In this document: positions 26,882 to 35,471 of the stretch, in pieces
How the letters are laid out: each line of letters begins with the position of its first letter
Position numbering within the stretch: the first letter of the stretch is position 1
Position numbers and translations under genes: made by a program
Source: Kordia aestuariivivens
Lineage (GTDB): Bacteria > Bacteroidota > Bacteroidia > Flavobacteriales > Flavobacteriaceae
Direction of reading: 5' to 3'
Assembly: GCF_014397005.1 (NCBI RefSeq)
Contig: NZ_JACGWS010000009.1
Location: forward strand, 1-64,000
DNA: 64,000 nt
The notes under the pieces: generated by a model
What the model saw: the letters and a program-made list of their open reading frames with translations, nothing else
Databases searched by the model: none
What the model was told of the DNA's origin: nothing

Positions 26882-26886
26882 GTTTT

Positions 26887-26942
26887 TTAATAAATAACTT
26901 CATAAAGTTCACTGAGGCACTCGAAGTGAACTTTATTATTTA
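26887..26942. terminator. Bidirectional terminator
   Basis: AATAAATAA..ATAAAGTTCACT and AGTGAACTTTAT..TTATTTAT form a long stem between two convergent genes. Its right end overlaps the stop codon of the methyltransferase gene. Confidence 0.8.
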
Positions 26943-27640
26943 TATAACTTCGCTAAATAATCATAATGTTCACCTTCAAGGATCAATTCGCATTTTAAGC
27001 CAGACGCGTGTGCGGCGTTTTGTAATGTGTTGTAATCAATATACAACCAATTGAAAGGTTCTTCATGTTCGCCTTTGTAGCTTACATTGTATTGTAATTC
27101 ACCATAATATTCATTTTCAGAAGGAATCCACTTTCCGCCATCTTCATCTTCATCAAACATATAAATGATATCGGAAGAATCTACCAAAATTTGCCCGTCG
27201 TCGGTCAATATTGTTTTCAGGTGATTCAAGAAGTTTCCAATTCGATTGAGTTTTCCGCACATACCAGCGCCATTCATCAATAAAAGAATCGTGTCAAACT
27301 GTCCAGAAAATTCGAGTACATCTGCAGTGATTGCTTTGTGAATTCCTCTGAGTTTACAGGCTTCTATGGCAGCTTCCGAAACATCAATGGCAGTCACTTC
27401 TAAGTTGCGTTCGTTTTGTAAATACAAACTATGACTTCCTGCGCCGCAACCAACATCCAAAACCTTTCCTTTAGCTAGTTGTAAGGCTAGTTGTTCTATT
27501 TTTGGCATTTCATCATACGAGCGAAATAAATAGGGAAGTGGCAACGTATCTTCTTCCGAAATAGACGTTGAGGTTGTAATGTCTTCTGTGTAATTTCCTT
27601 GCTGGTAGTCTAAAATAGCTTTCCCGAATAAATCTTTCAT
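26936..27640 (-). CDS. Class I SAM-dependent methyltransferase
   Basis: A 234-residue cytoplasmic enzyme with the Rossmann-type SAM site. Motif I is VLDVGCGAGSHSLYLQ (about 60-75), then an acidic residue in TAIDVSEAAIEACK and the motif III/IV region FDTILLLMNGAGMCGKL. Helical N-terminus. The substrate cannot be predicted from the sequence. Close in style to small uncharacterised methyltransferases of Bacteroidota that share a YDYLAKLYK-type C-terminus. Single gene. Confidence 0.9.
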   Translation of the reverse strand: MKDLFGKAILDYQQGNYTEDITTSTSISEEDTLPLPYLFRSYDEMPKIEQLALQLAKGKVLDVGCGAGSHSLYLQNERNLEVTAIDVSEAAIEACKLRGIHKAITADVLEFSGQFDTILLLMNGAGMCGKLNRIGNFLNHLKTILTDDGQILVDSSDIIYMFDEDEDGGKWIPSENEYYGELQYNVSYKGEHEEPFNWLYIDYNTLQNAAHASGLKCELILEGEHYDYLAKLYK

Positions 27641-27780
27641 CTGTGTACGAACTAAGTCGCAAAAATACAGGAAGTAATTGAAATTTCACTTAATAACTTT
27701 AGTTCTATATAAAATCATATTGAAAAGAATAGTTCAAGTTATTCAATAATAGTATTTTTTAAAAATTGGAATTATTGCTT

Positions 27781-27950
27781 CTGATTTTCATTTTCTTTGC
27801 TCGCCCAAAGAAAACGAAACAAAAGAAAAGGCGCTTTTTCCAGAGGTATTTTTAGCTGAAAAAGCTAAAACCGCATGTGTTTTTCTAAATTTTTTCCAAG
27901 GCTTCAAAAATTTTTAACGAAAAACACCTGCTATACTTCGGAAAAAGAAT
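27781..27950. repeat. Nested palindromic intergenic element
   Basis: Arms CTTTTTCCAGAGGTAT (27834-27849) and ATACTTCGGAAAAAG (27933-27947) are nearly complementary. Within them lie TTTTAGCT..AGCTAAAA (about 27851-27870) and GTGTTTTTC (27877-27885) with GAAAAACAC (27919-27927). The left flank TTTTCTTTGCTCGCCCAAAG resembles dispersed flavobacterial non-coding repeats that I have seen before. No coding frame. Confidence 0.6.
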
Positions 27951-27990
27951 CCGCAGCGGGCTATTTCTTATACTATATTGAACTTCATAA

Positions 27991-28030
27991 AAAAAAGCAA
28001 CGATTCGTACAGAAGTAGTCCTCGTTGCTT
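27991..28030 (-). terminator. Orphan terminator-like hairpin
   Basis: AAGCAACGA (27995-28003) pairs with TCGTTGCTT (28022-28030). On the minus strand it runs into a T-tract. Upstream there is only a 26-codon ATG frame (28052-28132), so it may end a small RNA or tiny ORF. Confidence 0.5.
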
Positions 28031-28194
28031 GTGTTAACTATAACCTAAATAATTAACCTAGATTCGTAAAATCCCCCAATTTTATGATTCTATTAATTTT
28101 GAAAATATACCATAAGTTGTATATTTTCTTCATGTTATACTAACAAGTGCCGCTTTAAATGTTTTGTTACCCAACAAATCAAAAAAATATCATG
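28031..28194. other. Intergenic DNA before the YkgJ gene
   Basis: Apart from the tiny minus-strand frame at 28052-28132 and the promoter box at its right end, no gene or strong structure is visible. Confidence 0.4.
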
Positions 28195-28202
28195 TATTTT
28201 TG
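28195..28202 (+). promoter_or_regulatory. -7 promoter box of the YkgJ-type gene
   Basis: TATTTTTG, a TANNTTTG match, 20 nt before the ATG at 28223. Confidence 0.6.
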
Positions 28203-28222
28203 TTCACAAACGAAGTAGACAC

Positions 28223-28738
28223 ATGCAAGATTTTATCAATGAGCTTCCTAAACTCGCTAAAGACGTGGAAGTAGCGAATAAAAAATTCTTTATTAAGCTC
28301 AAAAAGAAAACACCTAAAAATTTAGATTACATCATGCAGGATTTGCATGATGAGGAGTTTGAAAAAACAGATTGTCTTACTTGTGCTAATTGTTGTAAAA
28401 CGACAAGCCCAATATTTACAAATGCTGATATTGGTCGTATTTCAAAGCATTTCAAGATGAAAGAACATCAATTCATCAGTCAGTTTTTAAACTTTGATGA
28501 AGACAATCATTATGTATTGCACACTGCGCCTTGTCACTTTTTAGGAGCCGATAACGAATGTATGATTTACGATGTACGTCCAAAAGCATGCAGAGAATAT
28601 CCACATACCAATCGCAAAAAGTTTCATAAGATTTCTGAAATCACGATGCATAATATTCCTATTTGTCCTGCTACGTATAATATTGTAGAAAAATTAAAGA
28701 CCATTTTGGCAGATAAGCCAAAAAAGCAATTCAGATAG
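28223..28738 (+). CDS. YkgJ-family cysteine-cluster protein
   Basis: A 171-residue cytoplasmic protein with the family pattern of cysteines: CLTCANCC (residues about 53-60), then CHFLGADNECMIYDVRPKACREYP and a final Cys in PICPATYN. These probably bind a metal or iron-sulfur cluster, and the precise activity of the family is unknown. Length is typical. It starts about 20 nt after a clear promoter box. The sterol-desaturase-like gene begins 56 bp downstream, with its own weak promoter between. Confidence 0.9.
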   Translation: MQDFINELPKLAKDVEVANKKFFIKLKKKTPKNLDYIMQDLHDEEFEKTDCLTCANCCKTTSPIFTNADIGRISKHFKMKEHQFISQFLNFDEDNHYVLHTAPCHFLGADNECMIYDVRPKACREYPHTNRKKFHKISEITMHNIPICPATYNIVEKLKTILADKPKKQFR

Positions 28739-28794
28739 ATGTACAGAAAAACCGTATCTTTATAACCTTGTAAAACCCAATACATCTTACTATT

Positions 28795-29646
28795 TTGGAA
28801 CCTATTTTAGCATATTTTGAATCGATACCTTCTTCGCACAGAAGTGCGATTTTAGTTGGTGGAATTGCCTTTTTTTGGTTGATTGAATATCTAATTCCTT
28901 TATTTCGATTCAACTATAAAAAAGTACAACACGCAGGTATAAACATCTTTTTTACGTTGACGACAATTGTGGTCAATTTTGTGCTTGCCTTTTTACTATT
29001 CCAAGCTTCAGAATGGACAGTTGCTAATAAATTCGGTATTTTACAATGGATTGATATTCAATTTCCAACCTTATCCGTTTGGTGGTTTGTGCTCATTGGT
29101 GTTGCGGCTTTGGACTTTTTTGGTGCTTGGTTGGCGCATTATGTAGAACATAGAATTCCTGTGTTATGGCGTTTTCATTTGGTACATCATACCGATACGC
29201 ATGTTGATACAACCACTGCAAACAGGCATCATCCGGGCGAAAGTGTTATTCGGTTTGTATTTACCTTACTTGGTGTTGTACTTGTTGGTGCGCCAGTGGC
29301 AATTATCATGTTATATCAATCATTATCAGTGGTTTTATCACAGTTTAATCATGCAAATATTGTCATTCCAAAAGTGCTTGACAAATGGATTAGTTACGTC
29401 ATTGTTTCGCCAAACATGCACAAAGTTCATCATCATTATCAGTTGCCATATACGGATACCAATTACGGAAATATCTTCTCTATTTGGGATCGTATTTTTA
29501 GAACCTTCGCTGTCAAAGATCCAAAAACATTGGTCTACGGAGTTGATACGTATCCAGCTGCAGCTGAAAATAACAACTTAAAAAGCTTACTCAAAATTCC
29601 TTTCAATAAATATCGTCCGCCGACAACGTTGAATGCGGATGAATAA
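28795..29646 (+). CDS. Sterol desaturase / fatty acid hydroxylase family membrane protein
   Basis: A 283-residue di-iron membrane oxygenase family member with four to five transmembrane helices (GIAFFWLIEYLIPLF, FFTLTTIVVNFVLAFLL, FVLIGVAALDFFGAWL, TLLGVVLVGAPVAIIM). The histidine boxes are HYVEH, HLVHHTDTH, NRHHPGE and HKVHHHY. Acts on a lipid substrate in the inner membrane, which one is unknown. The reading starts at TTG: there is no nearer ATG, and residues from MEP onward are needed for the first helix. A near-consensus TATCTTTA box lies about 30 nt upstream. Confidence 0.88.
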   Translation: MEPILAYFESIPSSHRSAILVGGIAFFWLIEYLIPLFRFNYKKVQHAGINIFFTLTTIVVNFVLAFLLFQASEWTVANKFGILQWIDIQFPTLSVWWFVLIGVAALDFFGAWLAHYVEHRIPVLWRFHLVHHTDTHVDTTTANRHHPGESVIRFVFTLLGVVLVGAPVAIIMLYQSLSVVLSQFNHANIVIPKVLDKWISYVIVSPNMHKVHHHYQLPYTDTNYGNIFSIWDRIFRTFAVKDPKTLVYGVDTYPAAAENNNLKSLLKIPFNKYRPPTTLNADE

Positions 29647-29655
29647 TTTCACTAC

Positions 29656-30894
29656 ATGCAACAACACGTTTTAGTTATTGGATATGTGTGGCCAGAACCA
29701 AAATCTTCTGCCGCCGGAACGCGCATGTTGCAATTGTTACAGCTTTTTAGAGCGAACGATTGGGAAGTGACGTTTGCATGTCCAGCTGCGAAAAGTGAAT
29801 TTATTTTTGACTTACGTCAGATAGATATCGCTGTCAAAACTATTCAGATTAATGATGCAAGCTTTGATAAATTTATAAAAAAACTCAATCCGTCTATTGT
29901 ACTGTTTGATCGTTTTATGATGGAAGAACAATTTGGTTGGCGTGTTGCTGAAAACTGTCCAGCTGCCTTGCGAATTTTGGACACAGAAGATCTACACAGT
30001 TTGCGAAAAGCTAGGCATCAAGCATTAAAAGATGGAAAAGAATTTCATATTGATCAATTGAAAAACTATCAATTGGCACAACGCGAAATAGCAAGTGTTT
30101 TACGCTGCGATATTTCATTGTTGATTTCAGAAGTAGAACACAATTTGTTAGTCAATGAATTCAAAATTGATACTGAATTGTTGTTATACCTGCCGTTTAT
30201 GTTGGAAGCGCCATCAAAAGCACAAATAGAAGCCTTGCCAAGTTTTGAAGAACGACACCATTTTGTCACCATCGGAAACTTTTTGCACGCGCCAAATAGA
30301 GACATGGTGTTGTATTTAAAAAAAGAAGTTTGGACAATCTTACGAAAAAAGTTCCCCAAAGCAGAAATGCACATTTATGGCTCGTACGCCAAGGAAAACA
30401 GTTTGCAACTGAATCAACCGAAAGAAAAATTCTTCGTTCACGGTCGCGCCGAAAGTGCTTCTGAAGTAATTTCTAAAGCAAGAATCTTATTAGCGCCATT
30501 GCGTTTTGGTGCAGGTTTAAAAGGGAAGTTTATTGACGGCATGCAAAACGGAACACCTTGTGCAACGACAACAATTGGCGCAGAAGGCATGCATGGAAAT
30601 CTCCCGTGGAACGGAATTGTTTCAGATGATATCGAAACTTTAGTTGATGAAGCAATTGCTTTATACACAGACAAAAATAGTTGGTTGCAAGCACAACAAA
30701 ATGGTTTTGAAATTCTCGCAAAGCGGTATCCAAAAGAAATCTTTCAACAGCAGTTGTTAGAGAAAATTCAGATCATACTCAAAAATTTAGAAACACATCG
30801 CACGCAAAACTTTATGGGAAGTTTGTTGCAATTGCACACTACAAATAGCACGAAATATATGTCTAAGTGGATTGAGGAGAAGAATAGAAAATAA
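29656..30894 (+). CDS. Glycosyltransferase, GT4-like
   Basis: A 412-residue cytoplasmic or membrane-associated GT-B enzyme. The N-terminal Rossmann domain opens VLVIGYVWPEPKSSAAGTRM, the typical donor-side start of GT4-type proteins. The C-terminal domain has FVTIGNFLHAPNRDMV, AEMHIYGSYAKEN, and the sugar-nucleotide region LAPLRFGAGLKGKFIDGMQN followed by GTPCATTTIGAEGM. A predicted basic C-terminus (WIEEKNRK). Donor and acceptor are not readable. It starts 9 bp after the sterol-desaturase-like gene, so the two are very probably cotranscribed. Confidence 0.88.
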   Translation: MQQHVLVIGYVWPEPKSSAAGTRMLQLLQLFRANDWEVTFACPAAKSEFIFDLRQIDIAVKTIQINDASFDKFIKKLNPSIVLFDRFMMEEQFGWRVAENCPAALRILDTEDLHSLRKARHQALKDGKEFHIDQLKNYQLAQREIASVLRCDISLLISEVEHNLLVNEFKIDTELLLYLPFMLEAPSKAQIEALPSFEERHHFVTIGNFLHAPNRDMVLYLKKEVWTILRKKFPKAEMHIYGSYAKENSLQLNQPKEKFFVHGRAESASEVISKARILLAPLRFGAGLKGKFIDGMQNGTPCATTTIGAEGMHGNLPWNGIVSDDIETLVDEAIALYTDKNSWLQAQQNGFEILAKRYPKEIFQQQLLEKIQIILKNLETHRTQNFMGSLLQLHTTNSTKYMSKWIEEKNRK

Positions 30895-30957
30895 ATGCTA
30901 AATGTTGAATTTTAAATGTAAAATGTAAAAGTTTTTCAACAATAAAATTATAAGTAG

Positions 30958-31620
30958 ATGTTTAAATTATTTAGAAAGAAAAAAGTAACAATTGACTCCA
31001 TTAAAATACCAAAATTTGGGTTGAAGGAGGTTGAAAACACGAAGGAAGAACAAGCTTTTGTCAATCAAGAACAAACACTTGTATTGTTGAAGAATTTTTT
31101 TGACTTAGAACCTGATCTTCCAACAATAAAAGACATCGATTTTTTAAGAAAGTTTTACAGAGAACTCATTGCTCCAAATGGAGGCGCACTTATTGAGGTT
31201 GATTTGCTACAATTAAAAGGATTTGCTACGGTAAAAACAATTTTTAAATTTCCTATGGACCCTAAAGGAATGGCGTATGTAGGATCAATTACGATTCCTT
31301 TTGAAAACTATAGTTATGTTGTAAAAGTTCAAGCTGCTGAAGTTGGTATGACAGGTATGAGAGATGCCGTAATATTAGATAAGTTAATGGGAACAAAAGA
31401 GGTGTTCATAGGCGATGATGATGAAATTAAAAATTGGTTTAGTGATCCGTATGATTCAGAAATTACAAACCCAGGTTTACGAAATAAATCGGATGCAAGA
31501 CAGTATGATGCTGAATTTCCAGAGCATCCATTAAGTCTCGTGCGAAAAATGCTTGACAATATAGAACAGGAAATTGTGTTTGATACTAAGTTAACTGAGA
31601 TTGCTAAGTTTGATAAGTAG
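30958..31620 (+). CDS. Conserved hypothetical protein, 220 aa
   Basis: A soluble protein with no signal peptide beginning MFKLFRKKKVTIDSIKIPKF. It has a central strand-rich segment (LIEVDLLQLKGFATVKTIFK, MAYVGSITIPFENYSYVVKV) and an Asp-rich part (GDDDEIKNWFSDPYDSEITN). A C-terminal helix (LSLVRKMLDNIEQEIVFD) completes it. I do not recognise a domain. It follows the glycosyltransferase gene by 63 bp and could be in the same operon. Confidence 0.7.
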   Translation: MFKLFRKKKVTIDSIKIPKFGLKEVENTKEEQAFVNQEQTLVLLKNFFDLEPDLPTIKDIDFLRKFYRELIAPNGGALIEVDLLQLKGFATVKTIFKFPMDPKGMAYVGSITIPFENYSYVVKVQAAEVGMTGMRDAVILDKLMGTKEVFIGDDDEIKNWFSDPYDSEITNPGLRNKSDARQYDAEFPEHPLSLVRKMLDNIEQEIVFDTKLTEIAKFDK

Positions 31621-31752
31621 AATGTAAAAGTTTTTATTCTGTAAACTGTAACTAGACGTATGTGTTGGCAGTTGCAAGTGCTTTCTGCGCATTTTGTTGT
31701 TCTTTAGCGTCACATCTTGTGAAAAATCCAATTAATAACAACAATAAAAATG

Positions 31753-31760
31753 TATTTTTG
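31753..31760 (+). promoter_or_regulatory. -7 promoter box of the FtsX-type permease
   Basis: TATTTTTG, a TANNTTTG match, 25 nt before the TTG start at 31786. Confidence 0.6.
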
Positions 31761-31785
31761 AAAAATATATAAACCATTCTTTAAT

Positions 31786-33027
31786 TTGAATTACGAGTTT
31801 TTTATTGCCAAACGTATTATTAAGGCAAAACAGTATAAAAGTAGTGTGTCAGCAACAATCATAAAAATTGCAATTGCCGCAATAGCTATTGGTATTGTGA
31901 TGATGATGGTTGCGATTGCTACGGGAATGGGATTGCAAAAAACGATTCAAGAAAAAGTTGCGGCTTTTAACGGGCATATTCAAATCTCTAATTTTGACAA
32001 TAACGACTCGGAAGTTTCGTTGATGCCTTTAGATTCAAAACAAGCTTTTTATCCAGAATTTACAGATGTTTCAGGCATTAAGCACATTCAAGCAGTAGCA
32101 ACCAAAGCAGGAATTATTCGCACAGAAAAAACGTTTGAAGGTGTGTTGGCTAAAGGTGTTGGTGCCGATTATAATTGGGATGCTTTTAAAGACTTTTTAA
32201 AAGAAGGACGCTTGCCTGATGTTGCTGGAAAACGTGAAAATAGAGAGGTATTAATTTCTGCATACTTGGCGCGGCGATTAGAATTGAAACTTGGCGATAC
32301 GTTTAAGTCTTTATTCTTAAAAGAAAATACAAGCGAAATCCCGAACGAACGCACCTTTGAGATTGTTGGAATTTACGAATCGGGTTTTCAGAAGTTTGAT
32401 GCTAATGTAATGTTGGTCGATATTCGCCACATACAACGCATGAATAAATGGAACGCTGATCAAGTGGGTAACTTTGAAGTCTTCTTGGATGATTTTGATA
32501 TGATTCAGGATAAAGGTGATGAAATCTACAGCGTGATTCCACCAAACTTAGATACACAAAGTGTTACGAGCAAGTTTCCGTTTATTTTTGAATGGATTTC
32601 ATTGTTTGATGTCAATATATTTCTCATCATCGGCATTATAATTATTGTTGGAGGCATCAATATGATTACCGCACTTTTGGTCTTGATTTTAGATAGAACA
32701 CCTATGATCGGAATCTTAAAATCACTCGGAAGTAGCGATTGGAGCATTCGTAAAATCTTTTTATACAATGCTGCGTATTTGATTGCTATTGGATTGTTTT
32801 GGGGAAATGTTATTGGTATTTCTTGTATCTGGCTACAACGCACCTTTGGATTTTTAAAATTCCCGAACCCTGAGCAATATCACACGGCTATCATTCCAAC
32901 ACACATTGAAGTTTGGCATATCCTAGCGCTCAATGTGGGCACATTAGTATTGTGTGTGCTAATGTTATTAATTCCTTCCTATATCATCACAAAAATTACG
33001 CCTGTAAAAGCGATTAAGTTTCAATAA
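31786..33027 (+). CDS. FtsX-like ABC transporter permease (LolC/LolE type)
   Basis: A 413-residue inner-membrane permease of the MacB/FtsX fold. It has an N-terminal helix (IIKIAIAAIAIGIVMMMVAI), a periplasmic domain (about 55-260), and three C-terminal helices (LIIGIIIIVGGINMITALLVL, NAAYLIAIGLFWGNVIGIS, LALNVGTLVLCVLMLLIP). The family moves lipoproteins or substrates out of the inner membrane, powered by a separate ATPase that is not in this window. The start is TTG: the opening NYEFFIAKRII matches the usual start of this family, and the promoter box lies 25 nt upstream. Confidence 0.9.
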   Translation: MNYEFFIAKRIIKAKQYKSSVSATIIKIAIAAIAIGIVMMMVAIATGMGLQKTIQEKVAAFNGHIQISNFDNNDSEVSLMPLDSKQAFYPEFTDVSGIKHIQAVATKAGIIRTEKTFEGVLAKGVGADYNWDAFKDFLKEGRLPDVAGKRENREVLISAYLARRLELKLGDTFKSLFLKENTSEIPNERTFEIVGIYESGFQKFDANVMLVDIRHIQRMNKWNADQVGNFEVFLDDFDMIQDKGDEIYSVIPPNLDTQSVTSKFPFIFEWISLFDVNIFLIIGIIIIVGGINMITALLVLILDRTPMIGILKSLGSSDWSIRKIFLYNAAYLIAIGLFWGNVIGISCIWLQRTFGFLKFPNPEQYHTAIIPTHIEVWHILALNVGTLVLCVLMLLIPSYIITKITPVKAIKFQ

Positions 33028-33090
33028 AAGAATAGTCTACTAATTAACAAGACTTTAAATATTGTATGACATTAAATTGATAGAACTTTG

Positions 33091-33098
33091 TATCTTTG
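33091..33098 (+). promoter_or_regulatory. -7 promoter box of the cystathionine beta-synthase gene
   Basis: TATCTTTG, a TANNTTTG match, 18 nt before the ATG. An in-frame TTG at 33096 lies inside the box and is not the start. Confidence 0.65.
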
Positions 33099-33116
33099 TC
33101 GCTTGAAAAAATAAGA

Positions 33117-34478
33117 ATGGAATACGCAGAAAATATATTAGGGACTATTGGAAATACACCTTTAGTCAAAATGAATGCCTTAGTAAAAGACGTTGATGCT
33201 TTGGTATTGGCAAAATACGAAACATTCAATCCAGGGAATTCTGTAAAAGATAGAATGGCGGTAAAGATGATTGAAGATGCAGAAGCAGATGGACGTTTAC
33301 AGCCAGGCGGAACAATCATAGAAGGAACTTCTGGAAATACAGGAATGGGATTGGCATTAGCTGCCATTATAAAAGGATACAAGCTTGTTTGCGTAATGGC
33401 AGACAAACAATCAAAAGAAAAGATAGATATTTTACGTGCCGTTGGCGCAGAAGTAGTGGTATGTCCAACTGCGGTTGAGCCAGATGATCCACGATCGTAC
33501 TATTCTGTGTCAAAACGTTTGGGAGAAGAAACACCAAACTCATGGTATGTAAACCAATATGACAATCCAAGTAATGCTGCTGCGCATTACGAAAGTACAG
33601 GTCCAGAAATTTGGAAACAAACCGATGGGAAAGTCACACACTTTATTGTGGGCGTTGGTACAGGTGGAACTATTTCTGGTGTTGGAAAATACTTGAAAGA
33701 ACAAAATCCGGATATAAAAATTTGGGGCGTTGATACCTATGGTTCTGTCTTTAAAAAATATCATGAAACAGGCATCTTTGATGAAAACGAAATCTATTCA
33801 TACATCACGGAAGGAATTGGAGAAGATATTTTACCTAAAAACGTAAACTTTGATATTATTGATGGTTTTACGAAAGTAACCGATAAAGATGCTGCGGTAT
33901 ACACGCAGCGTTTGGCAAAGGAAGAAGGTATGTTTTTAGGAAACTCTGCCGGATCAGCCATTAAAGGATTGTTACAACTAAAAGAACACTTTACAAAAGA
34001 CGATGTTGTCGTGGTGTTATTCCATGATCATGGAAGTAGATATGTTGGAAAAATGTTTAATGACGACTGGATGCGCGAACGTGGTTTCTTAGAAAAAGAA
34101 GTTTCTACGGCTGCCGATCTAATCAACGATCATCACGATAAACCTTTGGTTACCGTAAAAACAGGTGAATTGGTTTCGCATGCTCTTGAACGGATGCGTA
34201 AATTCAAAATATCACAAATTCCTGTGGTTGATGCAGATGGTTTTGTAGGTTCTATTGACGAAACGGTATTGTTTACAAAATTTATGGAGAACAAAGATAT
34301 TGCAGATACATATATTGCAGATGTCATGCAAAAACCATTTCCAATAGTACAAAAGAACGCTTCTATTGATGATATTTCTAAGTTAATCACCAAAGATAAT
34401 CAAGCATTATTGGTCGATTTAGGAGATGATAAGTATCATATTATTACAAAGTACGATATTATTAAAGGAATTCATTAA
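33117..34478 (+). CDS. PLP-dependent cystathionine beta-synthase with CBS domains
   Basis: A 453-residue cytoplasmic enzyme condensing serine (or an activated derivative) with homocysteine. A cysteine-synthase-like role cannot be ruled out. The fold-type II PLP core has the Schiff-base lysine in FNPGNSVKDR (Lys44), the substrate loop EGTSGNTGMG, and the phosphate cup GTGGTISGVGKYL. Two CBS domains follow (about 330-450: LVSHALERMRKFKISQIPV, DVMQKPFPIVQKNASIDDI), which usually bind adenosyl ligands and regulate. The ATG at 33117 is preferred because the upstream TTG lies inside the promoter box. Confidence 0.92.
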   Translation: MEYAENILGTIGNTPLVKMNALVKDVDALVLAKYETFNPGNSVKDRMAVKMIEDAEADGRLQPGGTIIEGTSGNTGMGLALAAIIKGYKLVCVMADKQSKEKIDILRAVGAEVVVCPTAVEPDDPRSYYSVSKRLGEETPNSWYVNQYDNPSNAAAHYESTGPEIWKQTDGKVTHFIVGVGTGGTISGVGKYLKEQNPDIKIWGVDTYGSVFKKYHETGIFDENEIYSYITEGIGEDILPKNVNFDIIDGFTKVTDKDAAVYTQRLAKEEGMFLGNSAGSAIKGLLQLKEHFTKDDVVVVLFHDHGSRYVGKMFNDDWMRERGFLEKEVSTAADLINDHHDKPLVTVKTGELVSHALERMRKFKISQIPVVDADGFVGSIDETVLFTKFMENKDIADTYIADVMQKPFPIVQKNASIDDISKLITKDNQALLVDLGDDKYHIITKYDIIKGIH

Positions 34479-34497
34479 ACCCTTACTTATAGCGCAT

Positions 34498-34531
34498 AAA
34501 AAAAGTCGAATAGCAATATTCGACTTTTTTT
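34498..34531. terminator. Bidirectional terminator
   Basis: AAAAAAAGTCGAATA-gcaa-TATTCGACTTTTTTT, a perfect hairpin between two convergent genes. Confidence 0.9.
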
Positions 34532-34544
34532 GTGTTGTATATTT

Positions 34545-34880
34545 TTATAATATGGGTTCTTTGTTTTTGTAGTCGGAAACGAGTTTTTTATAACGTTTCT
34601 CTAAATTTCTATTGTCAATTAGTATAATAACTAATATGGAGAAGAAGATAAGTATAGAAAAACTGAGAATAGAAACTAAAGGGTTTTTGTCAGTGCTTAG
34701 TCCGCCACCGTCAGAATTGCTCGTTATTGTAGGTCTAGGTAACACACCAGTATCATTGGTATTGTTACTTACGACTGTTGAGTTAATATTTACCTTTGAT
34801 CGATCTTTGTCGGTCGTATTAAAAGCTGGTAGGCTATAGGTGAATATGAGAAATAATAATATGGTAATATGTATTTTCAC
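34545..34880 (-). CDS. Small membrane or secreted protein, 111 aa
   Basis: The reading VKIHITILLFLIFTYSLPAFN gives a signal peptide, then a short Ser/Thr/Asn-rich stretch (NSTVVSNNTNDTGVLPRP, STDKNPL). A transmembrane helix follows (LVSILSFSILIFFSILVIIL), and the C-terminus is charged and basic (NRNLEKRYKKLVSDYKNKE). A bitopic protein with the tail in the cytoplasm is likely. The GTG at 34880 is chosen as start because a TATTTTTG box (34907-34914) lies just upstream and an earlier in-frame GTG at 34907 overlaps it. Family unknown. Confidence 0.6.
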   Translation of the reverse strand: MKIHITILLFLIFTYSLPAFNTTDKDRSKVNINSTVVSNNTNDTGVLPRPTITSNSDGGGLSTDKNPLVSILSFSILIFFSILVIILIDNRNLEKRYKKLVSDYKNKEPIL

Positions 34881-35471
34881 AGCATAAATGTATAAAAAAA
34901 AACTCACAAAAATAATTTTAACTACTGATTTTTAATATTTTAGGAATTTTAAAAGTGAAATCTTCTGTTTGTGTTGGTGTTTTATAGCCGCACATTCTTT
35001 CGCTGCGCGATCGCATCAACAGATGATATTTTAAAATTCATGAAGCATTAGTTCTTGATGTGTAAAGGTGCGTAACTGTGCTTTTGTATTTTAGTTAAAC
35101 TCCTTAATTATCAATAGTTTACTGTGGTTTTTTGCAATTGGTTAAATTCATTAATATCACTAAAAGAAGCATCTTAGTTTCAAAAAAGTTGATGAACAGC
35201 GGCAAAAGTTTAGGGGGAAGATTATGCTTGCTAAAGATCAACTCAGTATTGAAAACGGAATTTCTATATTCCGATCATTCATTCAGTGTTTCCACAAAAA
35301 TAACAACTTTTTTCTTAAAATATTGTATTTCAGCATTAGATTAACTGCAAAGAAAGGAAGATTAACTGCATTTCTTAAGATTTCCTTTGTAAGAATACAA
35401 TACTAGAGGTTTCTTACGCTTCTATACATAGATTTTTACTTGGTGTAATTGGTTTTAATACAATTGCTATA
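34881..35471. other. Intergenic DNA without genes
   Basis: Holds the -7 box of the small membrane gene at 34907-34914 (minus strand, CAAAAATA on the plus strand). The rest is AT-rich, with a few short frames in both strands that lack protein-like composition. No hairpin of note. Confidence 0.45.

Noticed and set aside
35132-35406. Two overlapping short plus-strand ORFs
   Set aside because: Composition is not protein-like and no promoter or homolog is recognised.
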